NCBI RefSeq assembly: GCF_007747995.1
Contig: NZ_CP036276.1
Span: 3,525,001-3,589,000, forward strand
Direction of reading: 5' to 3'
Length of the DNA: 64,000 bases
Origin: Symmachiella dynata
GTDB lineage: Bacteria > Planctomycetota > Planctomycetia > Planctomycetales > Planctomycetaceae
Positions 15,315-24,274 of this stretch are shown in pieces. How positions within the stretch are numbered: position 1 is the stretch's first letter; every line of letters begins with the position of its first letter. A program made the translations under genes and the position numbers. The notes beneath the pieces were generated by a model. It was given only the letters and a program-made list of their open reading frames with translations, ran no database searches and was not told where the DNA came from.

Positions 15315-15725
15315 TTAGGAACCATGCGGGCGGCAATTCGCTGGGGTTTCCACTCCGCAGGCCAGCGATTCCAGTGTAGCTGTCGCTTTGTCGGGCCAGC
15401 GGATGGAGAACAGGACGATGAGATTGAAGAAATGCATCCCCCCTAAAATCAACATCACCCACCCGACTTTGTAGGTAAACAACTCGACGAACGATTGCAG
15501 CGTGTCCGCCTCACCGCCGTAACGAATGCCTAAGCTGACCAGCGCGATATTCGTCAAATAATAACCCGCCCGCAGCAGGCGATTCACTGCATCAGCGGTA
15601 GGGATATTGCCGGCAAAGATGTCGATCAAAAACAGCCGACCATGTTTGTACAGCGTCTGTCCGACGAGTACCGTGATCAGAACGCTAAACGTCAAATAGC
15701 AAATGTGGCTCCAAAGCATAATCAT
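15315..15725 (-). CDS. Three-TM membrane protein A, paralogue of the next gene
   Basis: 136 residues from ATG 15725, chosen because GGGGAG lies seven bases upstream; a longer frame to 15818 has no RBS. Three hydrophobic segments: about residues 7-24 (ICYLTFSVLITVLVGQTL), 51-65 (AGYYLTNIALVSLGI) and 86-107 (VGWVMLILGGMHFFNLIVLFSI). It aligns along its length with the upstream neighbour: VGQTLYKHGRLFL against VAQTLRKNGTVYV, GYYLTNIALVSL against GFYLINFGFICL, VELFTYKVGWVMLILGGMHF against IELLSTKIGSVLLALGCMHF. Such tandem paralogues suggest a heteromeric membrane complex. No family recognised. It is the third gene of a probable transcription unit with the CobW-type GTPase. Confidence 0.7.
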   Translation of the reverse strand: MIMLWSHICYLTFSVLITVLVGQTLYKHGRLFLIDIFAGNIPTADAVNRLLRAGYYLTNIALVSLGIRYGGEADTLQSFVELFTYKVGWVMLILGGMHFFNLIVLFSIRWPDKATATLESLACGVETPANCRPHGS

Positions 15726-15814
15726 GTCGAGTCTCCCCGGGGCATACCTTGGTGAAACGCGAAAAATGCCCGATAACCCCGGCGGGCGCGACGCCGGGGT
15801 TGGATGTTCCCTCA

Positions 15815-16240
15815 TCAATTCGGTCGTTCTTGGCGGACCGCAGTGGGATTGCTGAGTGGTTCGCCATAGCGATTTTCGAAAATCGGCTCTGTGCTAGACC
15901 GGTTGTTTTTTCGAATACCGGTGAAAACGATCAGGATGATGAAATGCATGCACCCCAAGGCCAGCAAGACACTGCCAATTTTCGTGCTCAATAATTCAAT
16001 GGCCGATTGCGTGTCGGTGACCTGCGCGCCATGTTTGAGCGCCAAACAGATGAAGCCGAAATTGATCAGGTAGAATCCGACCGTTAGCAAGTAGCTGATC
16101 GCATTGGCCAATTCGGTGCGGTGATTTCTTCCGTCAGTGACATAGACGGTCCCATTTTTGCGCAGCGTTTGGGCCACCCAGATCGTAATGCCACCACAGA
16201 CCGCCAAGTACGCCGCGTAAGTCCATACCATAGTCGTCAT
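15815..16240 (-). CDS. Three-TM membrane protein B, paralogue of the previous gene
   Basis: 141 residues from ATG 16240 (RBS GGGGGA seven to eight bases upstream; an ATG at 16258 is possible). Three hydrophobic segments near residues 5-24 (YAAYLAVCGGITIWVAQTL), 50-70 (LLTVGFYLINFGFICLALK) and 90-110 (IGSVLLALGCMHFIILIVFT). The shared LG-x-MHF motif in the last segment places a Met and a His in the membrane; a metal-ligand role is possible but unproven. Tail rich in Arg/Asn/Pro. Spacing to the downstream paralogue is 89 bp and to the upstream GTPase gene 143 bp, all minus strand. Function unknown; family membership (DUF-type, planctomycete) cannot be named from sequence alone. Confidence 0.7.
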   Translation of the reverse strand: MTTMVWTYAAYLAVCGGITIWVAQTLRKNGTVYVTDGRNHRTELANAISYLLTVGFYLINFGFICLALKHGAQVTDTQSAIELLSTKIGSVLLALGCMHFIILIVFTGIRKNNRSSTEPIFENRYGEPLSNPTAVRQERPN

Positions 16241-16383
16241 GAGCGATTCCCCCAACAAGTGGTTGACGTTGATTCGATTGCCGAAGCATCGGTGGACGTT
16301 GTGTCCTGCCGAATCAACCGTGGAGAAACCGCCGACTTAACCCAAAATGCCGACGATTCGGCACCGAGCGTTGGAAATGGCCG

Positions 16384-17490
16384 TTACTCGCCCGAATCGT
16401 AACGATGCGTGGGGACCGGACGGCCGGGGCGGAAGCTTTGTGTTTGACGAAATTCAGCTGTCGTCGCATGCCGCTGGCATACATCGGCGACCGCCTGTTT
16501 CACATGCTCTTCCAAGATGACCGGATCGCAGGCGACACGGGCATTGATGATCAAATCGACCTCCTTGACTTGGCAGTTCGACGGCAACGACAACTCCGGC
16601 TGGTCTTCACTACTGATCAGGTTGGCAACTCCAAAGAAGCCTTCCCACAGGCCGATGGTTTTCAGGTGGGCGGTCTCTGCTTCAGCGTCAGCCAGTGAAT
16701 CTCGCAGGGTGTTCACGATGTCCAGCAACACTTCATCCAAAGAAAACTCCGTTTCCGAAGTCATCCGCAGACTGCTGTTCAGCCAGCCGAGTTCCGCTTC
16801 TCCATCGGCATAAATATCGTAGTCGATGTCCAAGACCCGGCGACCAAAATCGCCGTCTTGTTCCAAAAACTGAACCAGGCCCTCAAAGCCGTCGCCGGTC
16901 TTCGCGGACAGGCGGAGTAAGGGGATCCCGGGATGGTGTGTCGAAACCAACTCCGCCAACTCATTCACCGCATCGTCGGACAGTTCGTCAATCCGGTTGA
17001 CAATAATCGCGTCCGCTTCTTCGAGTTGCTTTTTCAAAATATAAGCCGCTTTTGGCGAAAAACCGGCGCGTTGTTCGTTACGCAAAATCCGACGGCCGTG
17101 GCTCGGTTTGAGGATTACCGCATACGGGGCGATGCTGAACTGAGCCTCGTAGATCCGTTTGATCGGCTGAATCACCGTTGCCACCAGATCGGTACAACTC
17201 CCGACCGGTTCTGCCAAGATCACATCCGGAACCTCTTCGGTGCCCAACCGCTCAATGGTTCCCATCAACTCGTCAAAGTTACAACAAAAGCAGGCCCCGG
17301 CGACTTCGCCAACGGAATAGCCTTGGGAGCGGAGCGTATTCGTGTCGACCAGATCCGTCGCTTGATCGTTCGTTACAATGCCGACCGTTTTGCCTTGATC
17401 CATGTAGTGCTTTGCCAAGCGACCAAGCGTGGTGGTTTTTCCAGCGCCCAAAAATCCGCCGACCATGATGAATCGAATTTGGTGTGACAT
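16384..17490 (-). CDS. CobW/UreG-type metal-chaperone GTPase
   Basis: About 368 residues from ATG 17490; the frame extends upstream to 17529. Walker A is [14 protein letters not shown] at about residues 12-25. The metal-site motif is [11 protein letters not shown] (C-x-C-C) near residue 65, as in COG0523 (CobW/YeiR/ZigA) proteins, and IVNRIDEL near residue 150 is the NKxD guanine-specificity motif in relaxed form. The C-terminal half is the less conserved CobW C-terminal-like domain. COG0523 GTPases insert or deliver metal ions (Zn, Co, Ni, Fe) to target enzymes or help in metal stress. The target is not evident here: no metalloenzyme or Zur-type regulator adjoins, but the two paralogous membrane proteins downstream on the same strand are obvious candidates for a joint metal-related role. 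Confidence 0.85.
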   Translation of the reverse strand: MSHQIRFIMVGGFLGAGKTTTLGRLAKHYMDQGKTVGIVTNDQATDLVDTNTLRSQGYSVGEVAGACFCCNFDELMGTIERLGTEEVPDVILAEPVGSCTDLVATVIQPIKRIYEAQFSIAPYAVILKPSHGRRILRNEQRAGFSPKAAYILKKQLEEADAIIVNRIDELSDDAVNELAELVSTHHPGIPLLRLSAKTGDGFEGLVQFLEQDGDFGRRVLDIDYDIYADGEAELGWLNSSLRMTSETEFSLDEVLLDIVNTLRDSLADAEAETAHLKTIGLWEGFFGVANLISSEDQPELSLPSNCQVKEVDLIINARVACDPVILEEHVKQAVADVCQRHATTAEFRQTQSFRPGRPVPTHRYDSGE

Positions 17491-17625
17491 GGCAATATGC
17501 TCTTCAAGGAGTTTAAAACGAGGCCTCAAACGTCTGTTTCCAGTTGAGGCGAATTGACAAGGTCCGGATCAATGACCATTTTAGAGAGTTGCCGCTCTCG
17601 AACCAATCCTCACAACGGATGTCCT

Positions 17626-18825
17626 ATGAATTCTGACAATCCCGATCAGCCCGCATTGTTGGGTGGCACGCCTATTCGCCCACAGGGACCGCCGTTATGG
17701 CCGACGGATATCCCCGGCGTTGCTGAGGCCATCATCGGTGCTGTTGAGGATGGTTCCTGGGGCAAGTACCACGGGCCGCATGTGGAAAAATTGTCGAAGC
17801 AGTTGTCGGACTACCAACAACGAGAGCATGCGGTGCTCACCTGTAGCGGAACCGCTGCTATCGAATTAGCGCTCCGCGGTCTCAAAGTCGGAGCCGGCGA
17901 CGAGGTGATTCTGGCGGCATATGATTTTAAGGGCAACTATCAAGACGTGTTGATCGTGGGGGCCACACCGGTCTTGGTCGATGTTGATCCACTCAGTGGA
18001 AATCTCGATCCGACTTTATTGTCCGCCGCAATCAGCGACGCGACCAAGGCCATCATCGTCTCACACCTACATGGCGGAATGGTCCCGATGCGAGAGGTGA
18101 TGGAGTTTGCCCGTGCGCACAACATGAGCGTGATCGAAGATGCCTGCCAAATGCCCGGTGCACGAATCGAAGGAGCCTGGGCGGGAAGTTGGGGCGACGT
18201 CGGCGTCTTCAGCTTCGGCGGCAGCAAAACCTTAACGGCCGGCCGTGGTGGAGCCCTGGTGACTTCTCGCTCCGATATTGTGCAGCGGATCACGTTGTAC
18301 AATCAGCGCGGCAATCTCGCCTACCCGTTGTCGGAACTGCAGGCGGCGGCGTTGATTCCGCAACTGGAGCATCTCGATACCGCAAATGCGGCACGGGCCG
18401 TCAATGTCGCAACTTTGTGTCAACTGCTAGCAGATTTCCCGGGACTGGTGCCGCTGCAAAACGCGGTCGCCGATTGCGAGCCGGGATATTACAAGTTGGG
18501 ATTTTGGTATCATCCCGAAGAGTTCGACGGGCTCTCGCGGGAGCGATTTTCGCAGGCAATGCGCGCCGAGGGGATTGCGTTCGATCCCGGTTTCGAAGCC
18601 TTACACAAAATCCACAGCGCCCGCCGCTACCGCGCCGTCGGTGATCTACAAACGGCCAATACCGCACACGAGTGCATGCTAACACTGCATCATCCCGTGC
18701 TGTTGGGCACAACAGCAGACATCGAAGAAATCGCCCGAGCGGTCCACAAAGTGAAAACACACGCCTCCGCCTTAAAAACGCACCCTGAACAGTTCGAGTC
18801 TCCGGGAGGGCGAAGCTCCCGCTGA
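17626..18825 (+). CDS. DegT/DnrJ/EryC1/StrS family aminotransferase
   Basis: 399 residues from ATG 17626 (earlier in-frame starts at 17554 and 17572 lie in unconserved sequence). PLP-dependent, fold type I: SWGKYHGPHVEKL and LTCSGTAAIELALRGL at the cofactor phosphate region, GDEVILAAYDFKGN, VIEDACQMPGA with the Asp that pairs with the pyridine nitrogen, and FSFGGSKTLTAGRGG with the Schiff-base Lys. Family members transaminate keto-sugars for surface polysaccharides or act in secondary metabolism. No sugar-nucleotide genes adjoin, so the substrate is unknown. The last residues (SPGGRSSR and TGA) are encoded by the left arm of the interspersed repeat at 18801-18921, so the gene's own 3' end has been replaced or extended by repeat DNA. 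Start supported weakly; identity strong. Confidence 0.88.
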   Translation: MNSDNPDQPALLGGTPIRPQGPPLWPTDIPGVAEAIIGAVEDGSWGKYHGPHVEKLSKQLSDYQQREHAVLTCSGTAAIELALRGLKVGAGDEVILAAYDFKGNYQDVLIVGATPVLVDVDPLSGNLDPTLLSAAISDATKAIIVSHLHGGMVPMREVMEFARAHNMSVIEDACQMPGARIEGAWAGSWGDVGVFSFGGSKTLTAGRGGALVTSRSDIVQRITLYNQRGNLAYPLSELQAAALIPQLEHLDTANAARAVNVATLCQLLADFPGLVPLQNAVADCEPGYYKLGFWYHPEEFDGLSRERFSQAMRAEGIAFDPGFEALHKIHSARRYRAVGDLQTANTAHECMLTLHHPVLLGTTADIEEIARAVHKVKTHASALKTHPEQFESPGGRSSR

Positions 18826-18921
18826 GCCGCATCGGTACATTAGGCGTAAAACGGAGAATTCGTTTTGCCTGTTGACGCATCCCGGTCGCGCGCGGCTCGG
18901 ACGGAGCCTCGCCCTCCCGGA
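18801..18921. repeat. Interspersed inverted-repeat element (REP/MITE-like)
   Basis: 121 bp with 30 bp terminal arms, TCCGGGAGGGCGAAGCTCCC plus 10 bases at 18801-18830 and its imperfect complement at 18892-18921, and an inner inverted pair AGGCGTAAAACG / CGTTTTGCCT at 18843-18870. On the minus strand it encodes the telltale peptide REGEAPSEPR. It lies between the convergent DegT-type gene and lipA, and holds the last codons of the former, so it could also stop transcription from both sides. Confidence 0.75.
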
Positions 18922-18959
18922 TACCGTAATGAAACAGCGCAGCGACCAACGGGAGCGGA

Positions 18960-19913
18960 CTACGTCGATTCGTGCGGTAGCACGGGCAAAGCGGCATTTG
19001 ACGCAACGGCGTTTGCCGCGGCGGCTGCGCCGTCTGCCATTTCTCCGGCGTGGTAGCTGGAGCGGACGAAGGGGCCGCTGGCGACCATCTTGAAGCCCAT
19101 GCCGCGAGCCATCTCGCCGAGTTCATCGAATTCTTCGGGCGGAACGTAACGCTCGACCGGCAAGTGGTCCCGTGTGGGTTGCAGGTATTGTCCCAGGGTG
19201 AGCATGTCGCAGTCGACCGAACGCAAGTCGGCGAACACGTCCAGCAATTCCTCAGTGGTCTCGCCCAGTCCCAACATCAATCCACTTTTGGTCTGCATCG
19301 TGGGCGCTTCGTCTTTGACCTGCTTGAGCAGATCCAACGTGCCGCGATAGACGGCGTTGCGGCGGACGCGGTCGTAGAGACGGGGAACCGTTTCGGTGTT
19401 GTGATTGAACACATCGGGCGCTGCTTCGATGACTCGCGAAATCGAAGCGCGGTTGCCGCGGAAGTCGGGGGTTAAGACCTCGACGGCTGCTCCGGTGCGG
19501 TTGCGGACCGCATGAATGCATTCAAAGAAATGCTCCGCTCCGCCATCGGGCAAATCGTCGCGGGTGACTGAAGTGATGACCACATGTTTCAGCCCCAGCC
19601 GGGCAGCTGCTTCGGCCACACGGTGTGGTTCATCGGCTTGCAGCGCTTCGGTTTTGCCTTTGGGGACGGAACAAAATCCACACGGACGGGTGCAGACGTT
19701 TCCTAAAATCATGAACGTCGCCGTCTTCTGTGCCCAACACTCGGTGCGGTTGGGGCATTTGGCGCTTTCGCAGACGGTCTCCAATTGAAATTCTTCAATC
19801 AGATTCGACGTGAACAACATTTCCGGCTGCGGCATCGGCCGTTTGAGCCAAGAGGGCAGACGGCGGCGCGGTTTGGGTTGAGGGACGTCGTTGAGTATTT
19901 CAAGCGTAGACAT
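18960..19913 (-). CDS. lipA: Lipoyl synthase LipA
   Basis: 317 residues from ATG 19913. LipA inserts two sulfur atoms at C6 and C8 of protein-bound octanoyl groups, completing lipoate on E2 subunits and GcvH. Two iron-sulfur motifs are visible: the auxiliary cluster ligands C48, C53 and C59 ([12 protein letters not shown]), and the radical-SAM C74-x3-C78-x2-C81 (CTRPCGFC). Other family blocks include [38 protein letters not shown] and [11 protein letters not shown], with [17 protein letters not shown] near the C-terminus. The C-terminal tail after [13 protein letters not shown] is Ala-rich and variable. The start overlaps the end of lipB by 14 bp, indicating translational coupling. A frame extending to 19970 would put 19 extra residues within lipB and lacks support. 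Confidence 0.97.
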   Translation of the reverse strand: MSTLEILNDVPQPKPRRRLPSWLKRPMPQPEMLFTSNLIEEFQLETVCESAKCPNRTECWAQKTATFMILGNVCTRPCGFCSVPKGKTEALQADEPHRVAEAAARLGLKHVVITSVTRDDLPDGGAEHFFECIHAVRNRTGAAVEVLTPDFRGNRASISRVIEAAPDVFNHNTETVPRLYDRVRRNAVYRGTLDLLKQVKDEAPTMQTKSGLMLGLGETTEELLDVFADLRSVDCDMLTLGQYLQPTRDHLPVERYVPPEEFDELGEMARGMGFKMVASGPFVRSSYHAGEMADGAAAAANAVASNAALPVLPHEST

Positions 19914-20637
19914 TGGCTTTCCTAGTCCGCCGCAGCAGGTGGTGTCCGGTGTAAACGTGATGCTGTTCATATCCCCAACGGGCCGACAAATGCCGAATCA
20001 GGCTTTCTCGCACGCTGCCGACGGAAATGGGGGCATTTCGTTCACGTTGTAAAGAGGTGATCGGCGGCGCATTGTCGCCGGCTTGAACGAGTTTCGACCA
20101 CGACAGGATGGGGGAGACATTCAAAAATAATCCATGGTAGCTAAACCATGATTTGACCGCTAAACCGACGTGGGCGAGTTGCCCGGTCCGGCAAAATACT
20201 CCGGGTTGGTCTGCATCGCGCTGAGCGACGACGCGTTGTTCGCGGCAGGCGTCAATCACGGCGTTCTCTAAGGTGCTGCGGTAGGCCGTTAATCCCAAGC
20301 CCAGACGCGCTAAAGGCAAAATGGGATAAATCGCCAATTGCCCCGGTACGTGAACCAGACAACCGCCACCGCGATTCAACCAACGGATGTCGAGCATCCG
20401 CGCTCGTAGTTCTTCATCTGTGCAATCCAGGTGTGCCCGGCTGCCTTCACGCCCCACGGTGATCAGCGGCGGGTGTTCGCAAATCAACAAGGCCCCTTGG
20501 GCATCTTCCCGACCGCTCAACTCGTAGACCAACCGTTCTTGCAGAAACAACGCCGCATCAAAATCGACCGTCCCCAACAGATGCACCTCCAGCGAAGCAT
20601 CGACGGTCGCTGGACGGTTTGCAGGAGACGTATTCAT
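19900..20637 (-). CDS. lipB: LipB-like octanoyltransferase-family protein without the usual Cys/Lys dyad
   Basis: 245 residues. LipB moves octanoyl from acyl carrier protein to lipoyl domains; this gene precedes and overlaps lipA, the standard partner. Family blocks present: [16 protein letters not shown] (50-65), [19 protein letters not shown] (87-105), [27 protein letters not shown] (144-162) and [14 protein letters not shown] (163-176). In E. coli LipB the catalytic Lys lies in EKKIC and the catalytic Cys in NPCG. Here the aligned positions read TGQLA (Gln153) and LVQAGD (183-188), so both are absent. Cys149, a few residues upstream, and Lys162 are the nearest candidates. Either the enzyme uses other residues or the protein is a ligase/transferase variant. 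Identity from context and core motifs is good; activity is uncertain. Confidence 0.85.
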   Translation of the reverse strand: MNTSPANRPATVDASLEVHLLGTVDFDAALFLQERLVYELSGREDAQGALLICEHPPLITVGREGSRAHLDCTDEELRARMLDIRWLNRGGGCLVHVPGQLAIYPILPLARLGLGLTAYRSTLENAVIDACREQRVVAQRDADQPGVFCRTGQLAHVGLAVKSWFSYHGLFLNVSPILSWSKLVQAGDNAPPITSLQRERNAPISVGSVRESLIRHLSARWGYEQHHVYTGHHLLRRTRKANVYA

Positions 20638-20834
20638 CAGAAGAACCGAGGTCTTTTAAGAGTAAAGTCATAAGGTATTACGATGCTGTGACGTGGTGAT
20701 TGTCCGTCGTATCGCAATGCTGTGTTTTTTGTCGAATTCTATTTTAACAAACGCTCGAAATGCTCTCAATGTGCGGCCCGTATCACATCAAGAAAAGCTG
20801 ATCGCCAATGAGGCGAGCAAACGGTCCCGGTTGG

Positions 20835-22226
20835 CTATTCCGACACGTCGACCGATTCCGCTTGGTCTTCCAGACTGGTATCCATCCCATCCTCGCGTTT
20901 GAGCCGCGAACGCATATAGAGTCGGATGGGAACCTCTTGGAAGGGAAGTTGCTCGCGAAGTACGCCCAACAGGTACCGCTTCCAACTCGGGTCGAACAGT
21001 TTGGGATCGTTACACTTCAGCACGATTGTCGGCGGTTCGGTTGAGACTTGCGTGCCGTAGAAGATTTTCGGCCGCCGGTTCTTACGATGCGGCGGCGGGT
21101 TGTTTTCGATCGCTGCGCGGACGACCGTGTTGACTTTCGATGTCGAGACGCGAATGCAAGCTTGTTTGTGAATCGTCTGGGCCAAGTTGATCAGCTTTTT
21201 CACGTTGCGCTGCTGCTCGGCGGTGATAAACGCGATGGGCACGTGACGCATCGAGGCGAACTGATGGAAAAGGTATTCCGTCCACTTTTCAGTGGTCATA
21301 TCACCAGCCAAGTCCCATTTGTTGACGACAAAAATGCACGGTTTATGGTGCGTGGCGATTTCGTCCACCAGCTGTTTGTCGACGCGGGAAATTGTGTCGA
21401 TGGCATTAAAAAACATCAAGACCACATTCGCGCGGCGGACACTCCGTTTGGCGCGGGTCAAGCCGTACCATTCCACGCTTCCGGCGAGACTCTTCTTCTT
21501 GCGAACTCCGGGGGTGTCGATGGCAATGAAGGACTTTTCGTCCAATTGAAAATGAATATCCACGCTGTCGCGCGTTGTCCCGGCGACTTCGCTGACGATC
21601 ATCCGGTCGGTTTCGGCCAAGACGTTAATGAAGGTGCTTTTGCCGACATTGCGACGCCCAACGATCGCCAACTTCAATTCCGGCGTTGCCGACAACAGGG
21701 CGCCTTCATCTTGCTCGATTTCATCTTCCGACGGCAACATCTCCAACACTTTGGCCAACAAGCCGTCGAGATTACGCCCACTTTTAACGCTCGTGCAGAC
21801 AACCGGCGCACTGGTCAGGCGGTAATATTCCGCGATGTCTTCATCCAGTTTGGGAGAATCGCATTTGTTGATGACCATCAACATCGGCTTTTCCAGTTTG
21901 CGGAGCCGCTCGGCAACGTCGATGTCGAGTTTTGTGACACCCGTTTTTCCGTCGACAACAAACAGGATTACTGCTGCCTCTTCAATACCGACCTGGATCT
22001 GGTGGTCGATATCAGCCGAGAGGTCATCTAAGTCGACGATCCCGATTCCACCAGTATCGACTAATTCGAAATAACGGTCCCCTTCGTGCATCAAGTACGT
22101 AACGCGATCGCGGGTGACTCCCGACATCGGATCCACAACTGAGATCCGTTTTCCGGCCAACCAATTCAACAGCGAACTCTTTCCCACATTGGGCCGACCC
22201 ACAATGGCCACTTTCGGAACACCCAT
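20835..22226 (-). CDS. der: Ribosome-assembly GTPase Der (EngA)
   Basis: 463 residues. Der has two tandem GTPase domains and a KH-like tail and acts in late 50S subunit maturation. First domain: G1 GRPNVGKSSLLN at about residue 10, DTGGIG (G3), NKCD (G4). Second domain begins about residue 170: GRRNVGKSTFIN, DTPGVRKKKS, NKWD. The C-terminal KH-like region carries the conserved NTVVRAAIENNPPPHRKNR stretch near residue 390 and a C-terminal acidic tail. The tail from about residue 445 is variable. Length matches the family. Monocistronic or in weak linkage with lipB-lipA; a gap of 197 bp separates it from lipB. Start codon GTG/ATG at 22226 agrees with the family start MGVPKVAIVGRPNVG. Confidence 0.97.
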   Translation of the reverse strand: MGVPKVAIVGRPNVGKSSLLNWLAGKRISVVDPMSGVTRDRVTYLMHEGDRYFELVDTGGIGIVDLDDLSADIDHQIQVGIEEAAVILFVVDGKTGVTKLDIDVAERLRKLEKPMLMVINKCDSPKLDEDIAEYYRLTSAPVVCTSVKSGRNLDGLLAKVLEMLPSEDEIEQDEGALLSATPELKLAIVGRRNVGKSTFINVLAETDRMIVSEVAGTTRDSVDIHFQLDEKSFIAIDTPGVRKKKSLAGSVEWYGLTRAKRSVRRANVVLMFFNAIDTISRVDKQLVDEIATHHKPCIFVVNKWDLAGDMTTEKWTEYLFHQFASMRHVPIAFITAEQQRNVKKLINLAQTIHKQACIRVSTSKVNTVVRAAIENNPPPHRKNRRPKIFYGTQVSTEPPTIVLKCNDPKLFDPSWKRYLLGVLREQLPFQEVPIRLYMRSRLKREDGMDTSLEDQAESVDVSE

Positions 22227-22308
22227 CGTCGCGTAACTTTCACTTCCTCTTTGGTGATGTTTTCAGTCAAACGGAGTATTGTAGGGGCACAGGCGTACAT
22301 AATCCACT

Positions 22309-22334
22309 GGTTCCCCCAGGCTGCGCCTGGAACC
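22309..22334. repeat. Short hairpin repeat GGTTCC...AGGC-TGC-GCCTGGAACC
   Basis: An imperfect palindrome (three extra C in the left arm) in the 144 bp between der (minus) and hpnC (plus). It resembles the interspersed hairpins elsewhere in this window in style, but no second copy was found here. Confidence 0.45.
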
Positions 22335-22370
22335 CAAGGAATCCCATAAATCACAGTAGGACCACGAACA

Positions 22371-23303
22371 TTGGCAGATTTTGCGGCCGATTTAGCGATT
22401 TGGGGCCCCGGTGGCTCAGCACACGGCATGGTTTCGCTCAAAGCCGGGCAGAAATATTGCCGCGATTTGGCGACCACGCACTACGAAAACTTTCCGGTCG
22501 TCAGTTGGCTACTGCCCCGTAATTTGCACCAGCATTTTTACAATGTCTATGCGTATTGCCGGTGGTCGGATGACCTAGCGGACGAAATCGACGAGACCGC
22601 ACGGTCGCTGGAACTGCTCGATTGGTGGCTGGGGGAGCTGCGGAATTGTTATGCCGGGAGTGCGACGCACCCGGTTTTTGTCGCTCTGGCTGAGACAATT
22701 CAGGAGTTTGACATCCCAGCCGAGCCGTTTGAAAACCTGCTGTCCGCCTTTCGGCAGGATCAAAATGTGCACGAATACGCGACCTTCGACGATCTCCGCG
22801 ACTATTGCCGTCGCAGCGCCGATCCGGTGGGGCGACTGGTGTTATATCTATGTCGCAGCTACAACGAGCAAAACGTGGCGTGGTCCGACTCAGTTTGTAC
22901 CGGCTTGCAATTGGCCAATTTCTGGCAGGACGTTGCCCGCGATCTCGATATTGATCGCGTATATTTACCGATTGAAGATTGTGACCGATTCGGATATAGC
23001 CGTGATGATTTGCGGAACCGTGTGACGAATCCAGCGTTTTTGAAACTGATGGCTTTTGAGGTGGATCGCGCCCGTGATTTTTTAACCGCGGGTTTCCCAC
23101 TGGTCCCCGCCCTGCCCGGCCGTCTGCAAATGGATATCGAATTGTTTATTCGCGGCGGGTTAAAGATTTTGGATCACGTAGAACGGATTGATTACAGGGT
23201 TTGGGAAACTCGACCGAAAGTTCGCAAGCATGAGTTTATTGGGCTGTTGGCCGGATGTGTGTGGCGGGCATTTGGGAGACGGGTTGCGAGACTGGGCCGC
23301 TAA
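22371..23303 (+). CDS. hpnC: HpnC, squalene/phytoene synthase-family hydroxysqualene synthase
   Basis: 310 residues from a TTG at 22371; an ATG at 22428 would lose the conserved DLAIWGPGG segment, so I prefer the TTG. In the HpnCDE route, HpnD makes presqualene diphosphate, HpnC converts it to hydroxysqualene, and HpnE reduces this to squalene, the precursor of hopanoids and sterols. Visible motifs are HYENFPVVSWLLPRNLH (37-53), YCRWSDDLADE with the first Asp-rich motif at 67-72, NFWQDVARDLD with the second (183-193), and RVYLP just after. It lacks the eukaryotic-type C-terminal membrane anchor. The next gene is hpnD, 56 bp downstream, so the two form an operon. HpnE is not in the window. Confidence 0.93.
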   Translation: MADFAADLAIWGPGGSAHGMVSLKAGQKYCRDLATTHYENFPVVSWLLPRNLHQHFYNVYAYCRWSDDLADEIDETARSLELLDWWLGELRNCYAGSATHPVFVALAETIQEFDIPAEPFENLLSAFRQDQNVHEYATFDDLRDYCRRSADPVGRLVLYLCRSYNEQNVAWSDSVCTGLQLANFWQDVARDLDIDRVYLPIEDCDRFGYSRDDLRNRVTNPAFLKLMAFEVDRARDFLTAGFPLVPALPGRLQMDIELFIRGGLKILDHVERIDYRVWETRPKVRKHEFIGLLAGCVWRAFGRRVARLGR

Positions 23304-23359
23304 GGTCAAAATCAAACCCCATGTCTCAATCGGCGGCAATGTTATAGGCCTTCACTTTC

Positions 23360-24274
23360 ATGCAAGCGTCCATCGACAAACTGACAAGCGATGCTCCAAG
23401 CGCCTCCTTGGCGGAGTCGCACGCCTATTGCCGCACGCTCGCCAAACGAGCGGCGAAGAATTTCTATGTCTCGTTCCTCACACTTCCCACTGTGCACTAT
23501 CAGGCGATGTGCGCACTCTATGCCTTCATGCGGATTTGCGACGACATCGGTGATGACACTTCCGTCTCGCTTTCCCAACGGAAAATTGCATTGCAAGAAT
23601 GGCGCGACGCGGTGATTGTCGCTTTAGAGGGGGGACCGGCAACACATCTCTCCTTGCCCGCATTGTACGATGCTGTCGAACGTTTTCAGATCCCGCGTGA
23701 ATACTTGTTCGCTGCGATTGACGGTGTGGAAATGGATCTGGGCACCGTGGAATTCGCTACCTTTGAAGACCTCTCCCACTATTGTTATCACGTTGCTGGT
23801 GTAGTCGGGTTGTGTTGCATTCATATTTGGGGATTCCATGACGACCGCGCACCCGCAGCGGCGATCGAGTGCGGACTAGCGCTGCAATTGACAAACATCG
23901 TGCGGGACATCAAGGAAGATGCGCAAATGGACCGTGTCTATTTACCGCAAGAAGACCTGGAGCGATTCGACTATTCTCTGGCGGACATCCAACACCAACG
24001 GCGTGACGAACGATTCCGCGCGTTGATGCAATTTCAAGTCTCCCGCGCGCGGGAGTATTACAGCGCCGGTCGTCGGTTGTATGATTACCTCGAACCAGTC
24101 GGCCAACCAATCTTGGATGCGATGCTGCGGATCTACGGGGGCTTGTTAGACGAAATCGAGCACCGCGACTACGATATCTTCACCCAGCGAGCGCGGGTCA
24201 GTACATCACGCAAACTGGCCATCGCCGGTTCGGCCGTCCTGCGGCATCAATGGCGACGCTTGACGCAGCGATAG
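23360..24274 (+). CDS. hpnD: HpnD, presqualene diphosphate synthase
   Basis: 304 residues. It condenses two farnesyl diphosphates to presqualene diphosphate. The first Asp-rich motif is DDIGDD (61-66), inside YAFMRICDD; the second is LTNIVRDIKED (178-187), with Asp183 and Asp187 as Mg2+ ligands, and RVYLPQEDL follows. Other family blocks are YHVAGVVGLCCIHIWG and the C-terminal helices ending LDAMLRIYGGLLDEI. The two consecutive paralogues (hpnC, hpnD) are the standard order. Length and motif spacing match the family; the catalytic residues are all present. The genes downstream are not related; the operon ends here, before a 525 bp gap. Confidence 0.94.
   Translation: MQASIDKLTSDAPSASLAESHAYCRTLAKRAAKNFYVSFLTLPTVHYQAMCALYAFMRICDDIGDDTSVSLSQRKIALQEWRDAVIVALEGGPATHLSLPALYDAVERFQIPREYLFAAIDGVEMDLGTVEFATFEDLSHYCYHVAGVVGLCCIHIWGFHDDRAPAAAIECGLALQLTNIVRDIKEDAQMDRVYLPQEDLERFDYSLADIQHQRRDERFRALMQFQVSRAREYYSAGRRLYDYLEPVGQPILDAMLRIYGGLLDEIEHRDYDIFTQRARVSTSRKLAIAGSAVLRHQWRRLTQR

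Noticed and set aside
18401-19126. Minus-strand frame of 241 codons overlapping lipA and the aminotransferase
   Set aside because: It crosses the repeat element (REGEAPSEPR) and two secure genes on both sides.
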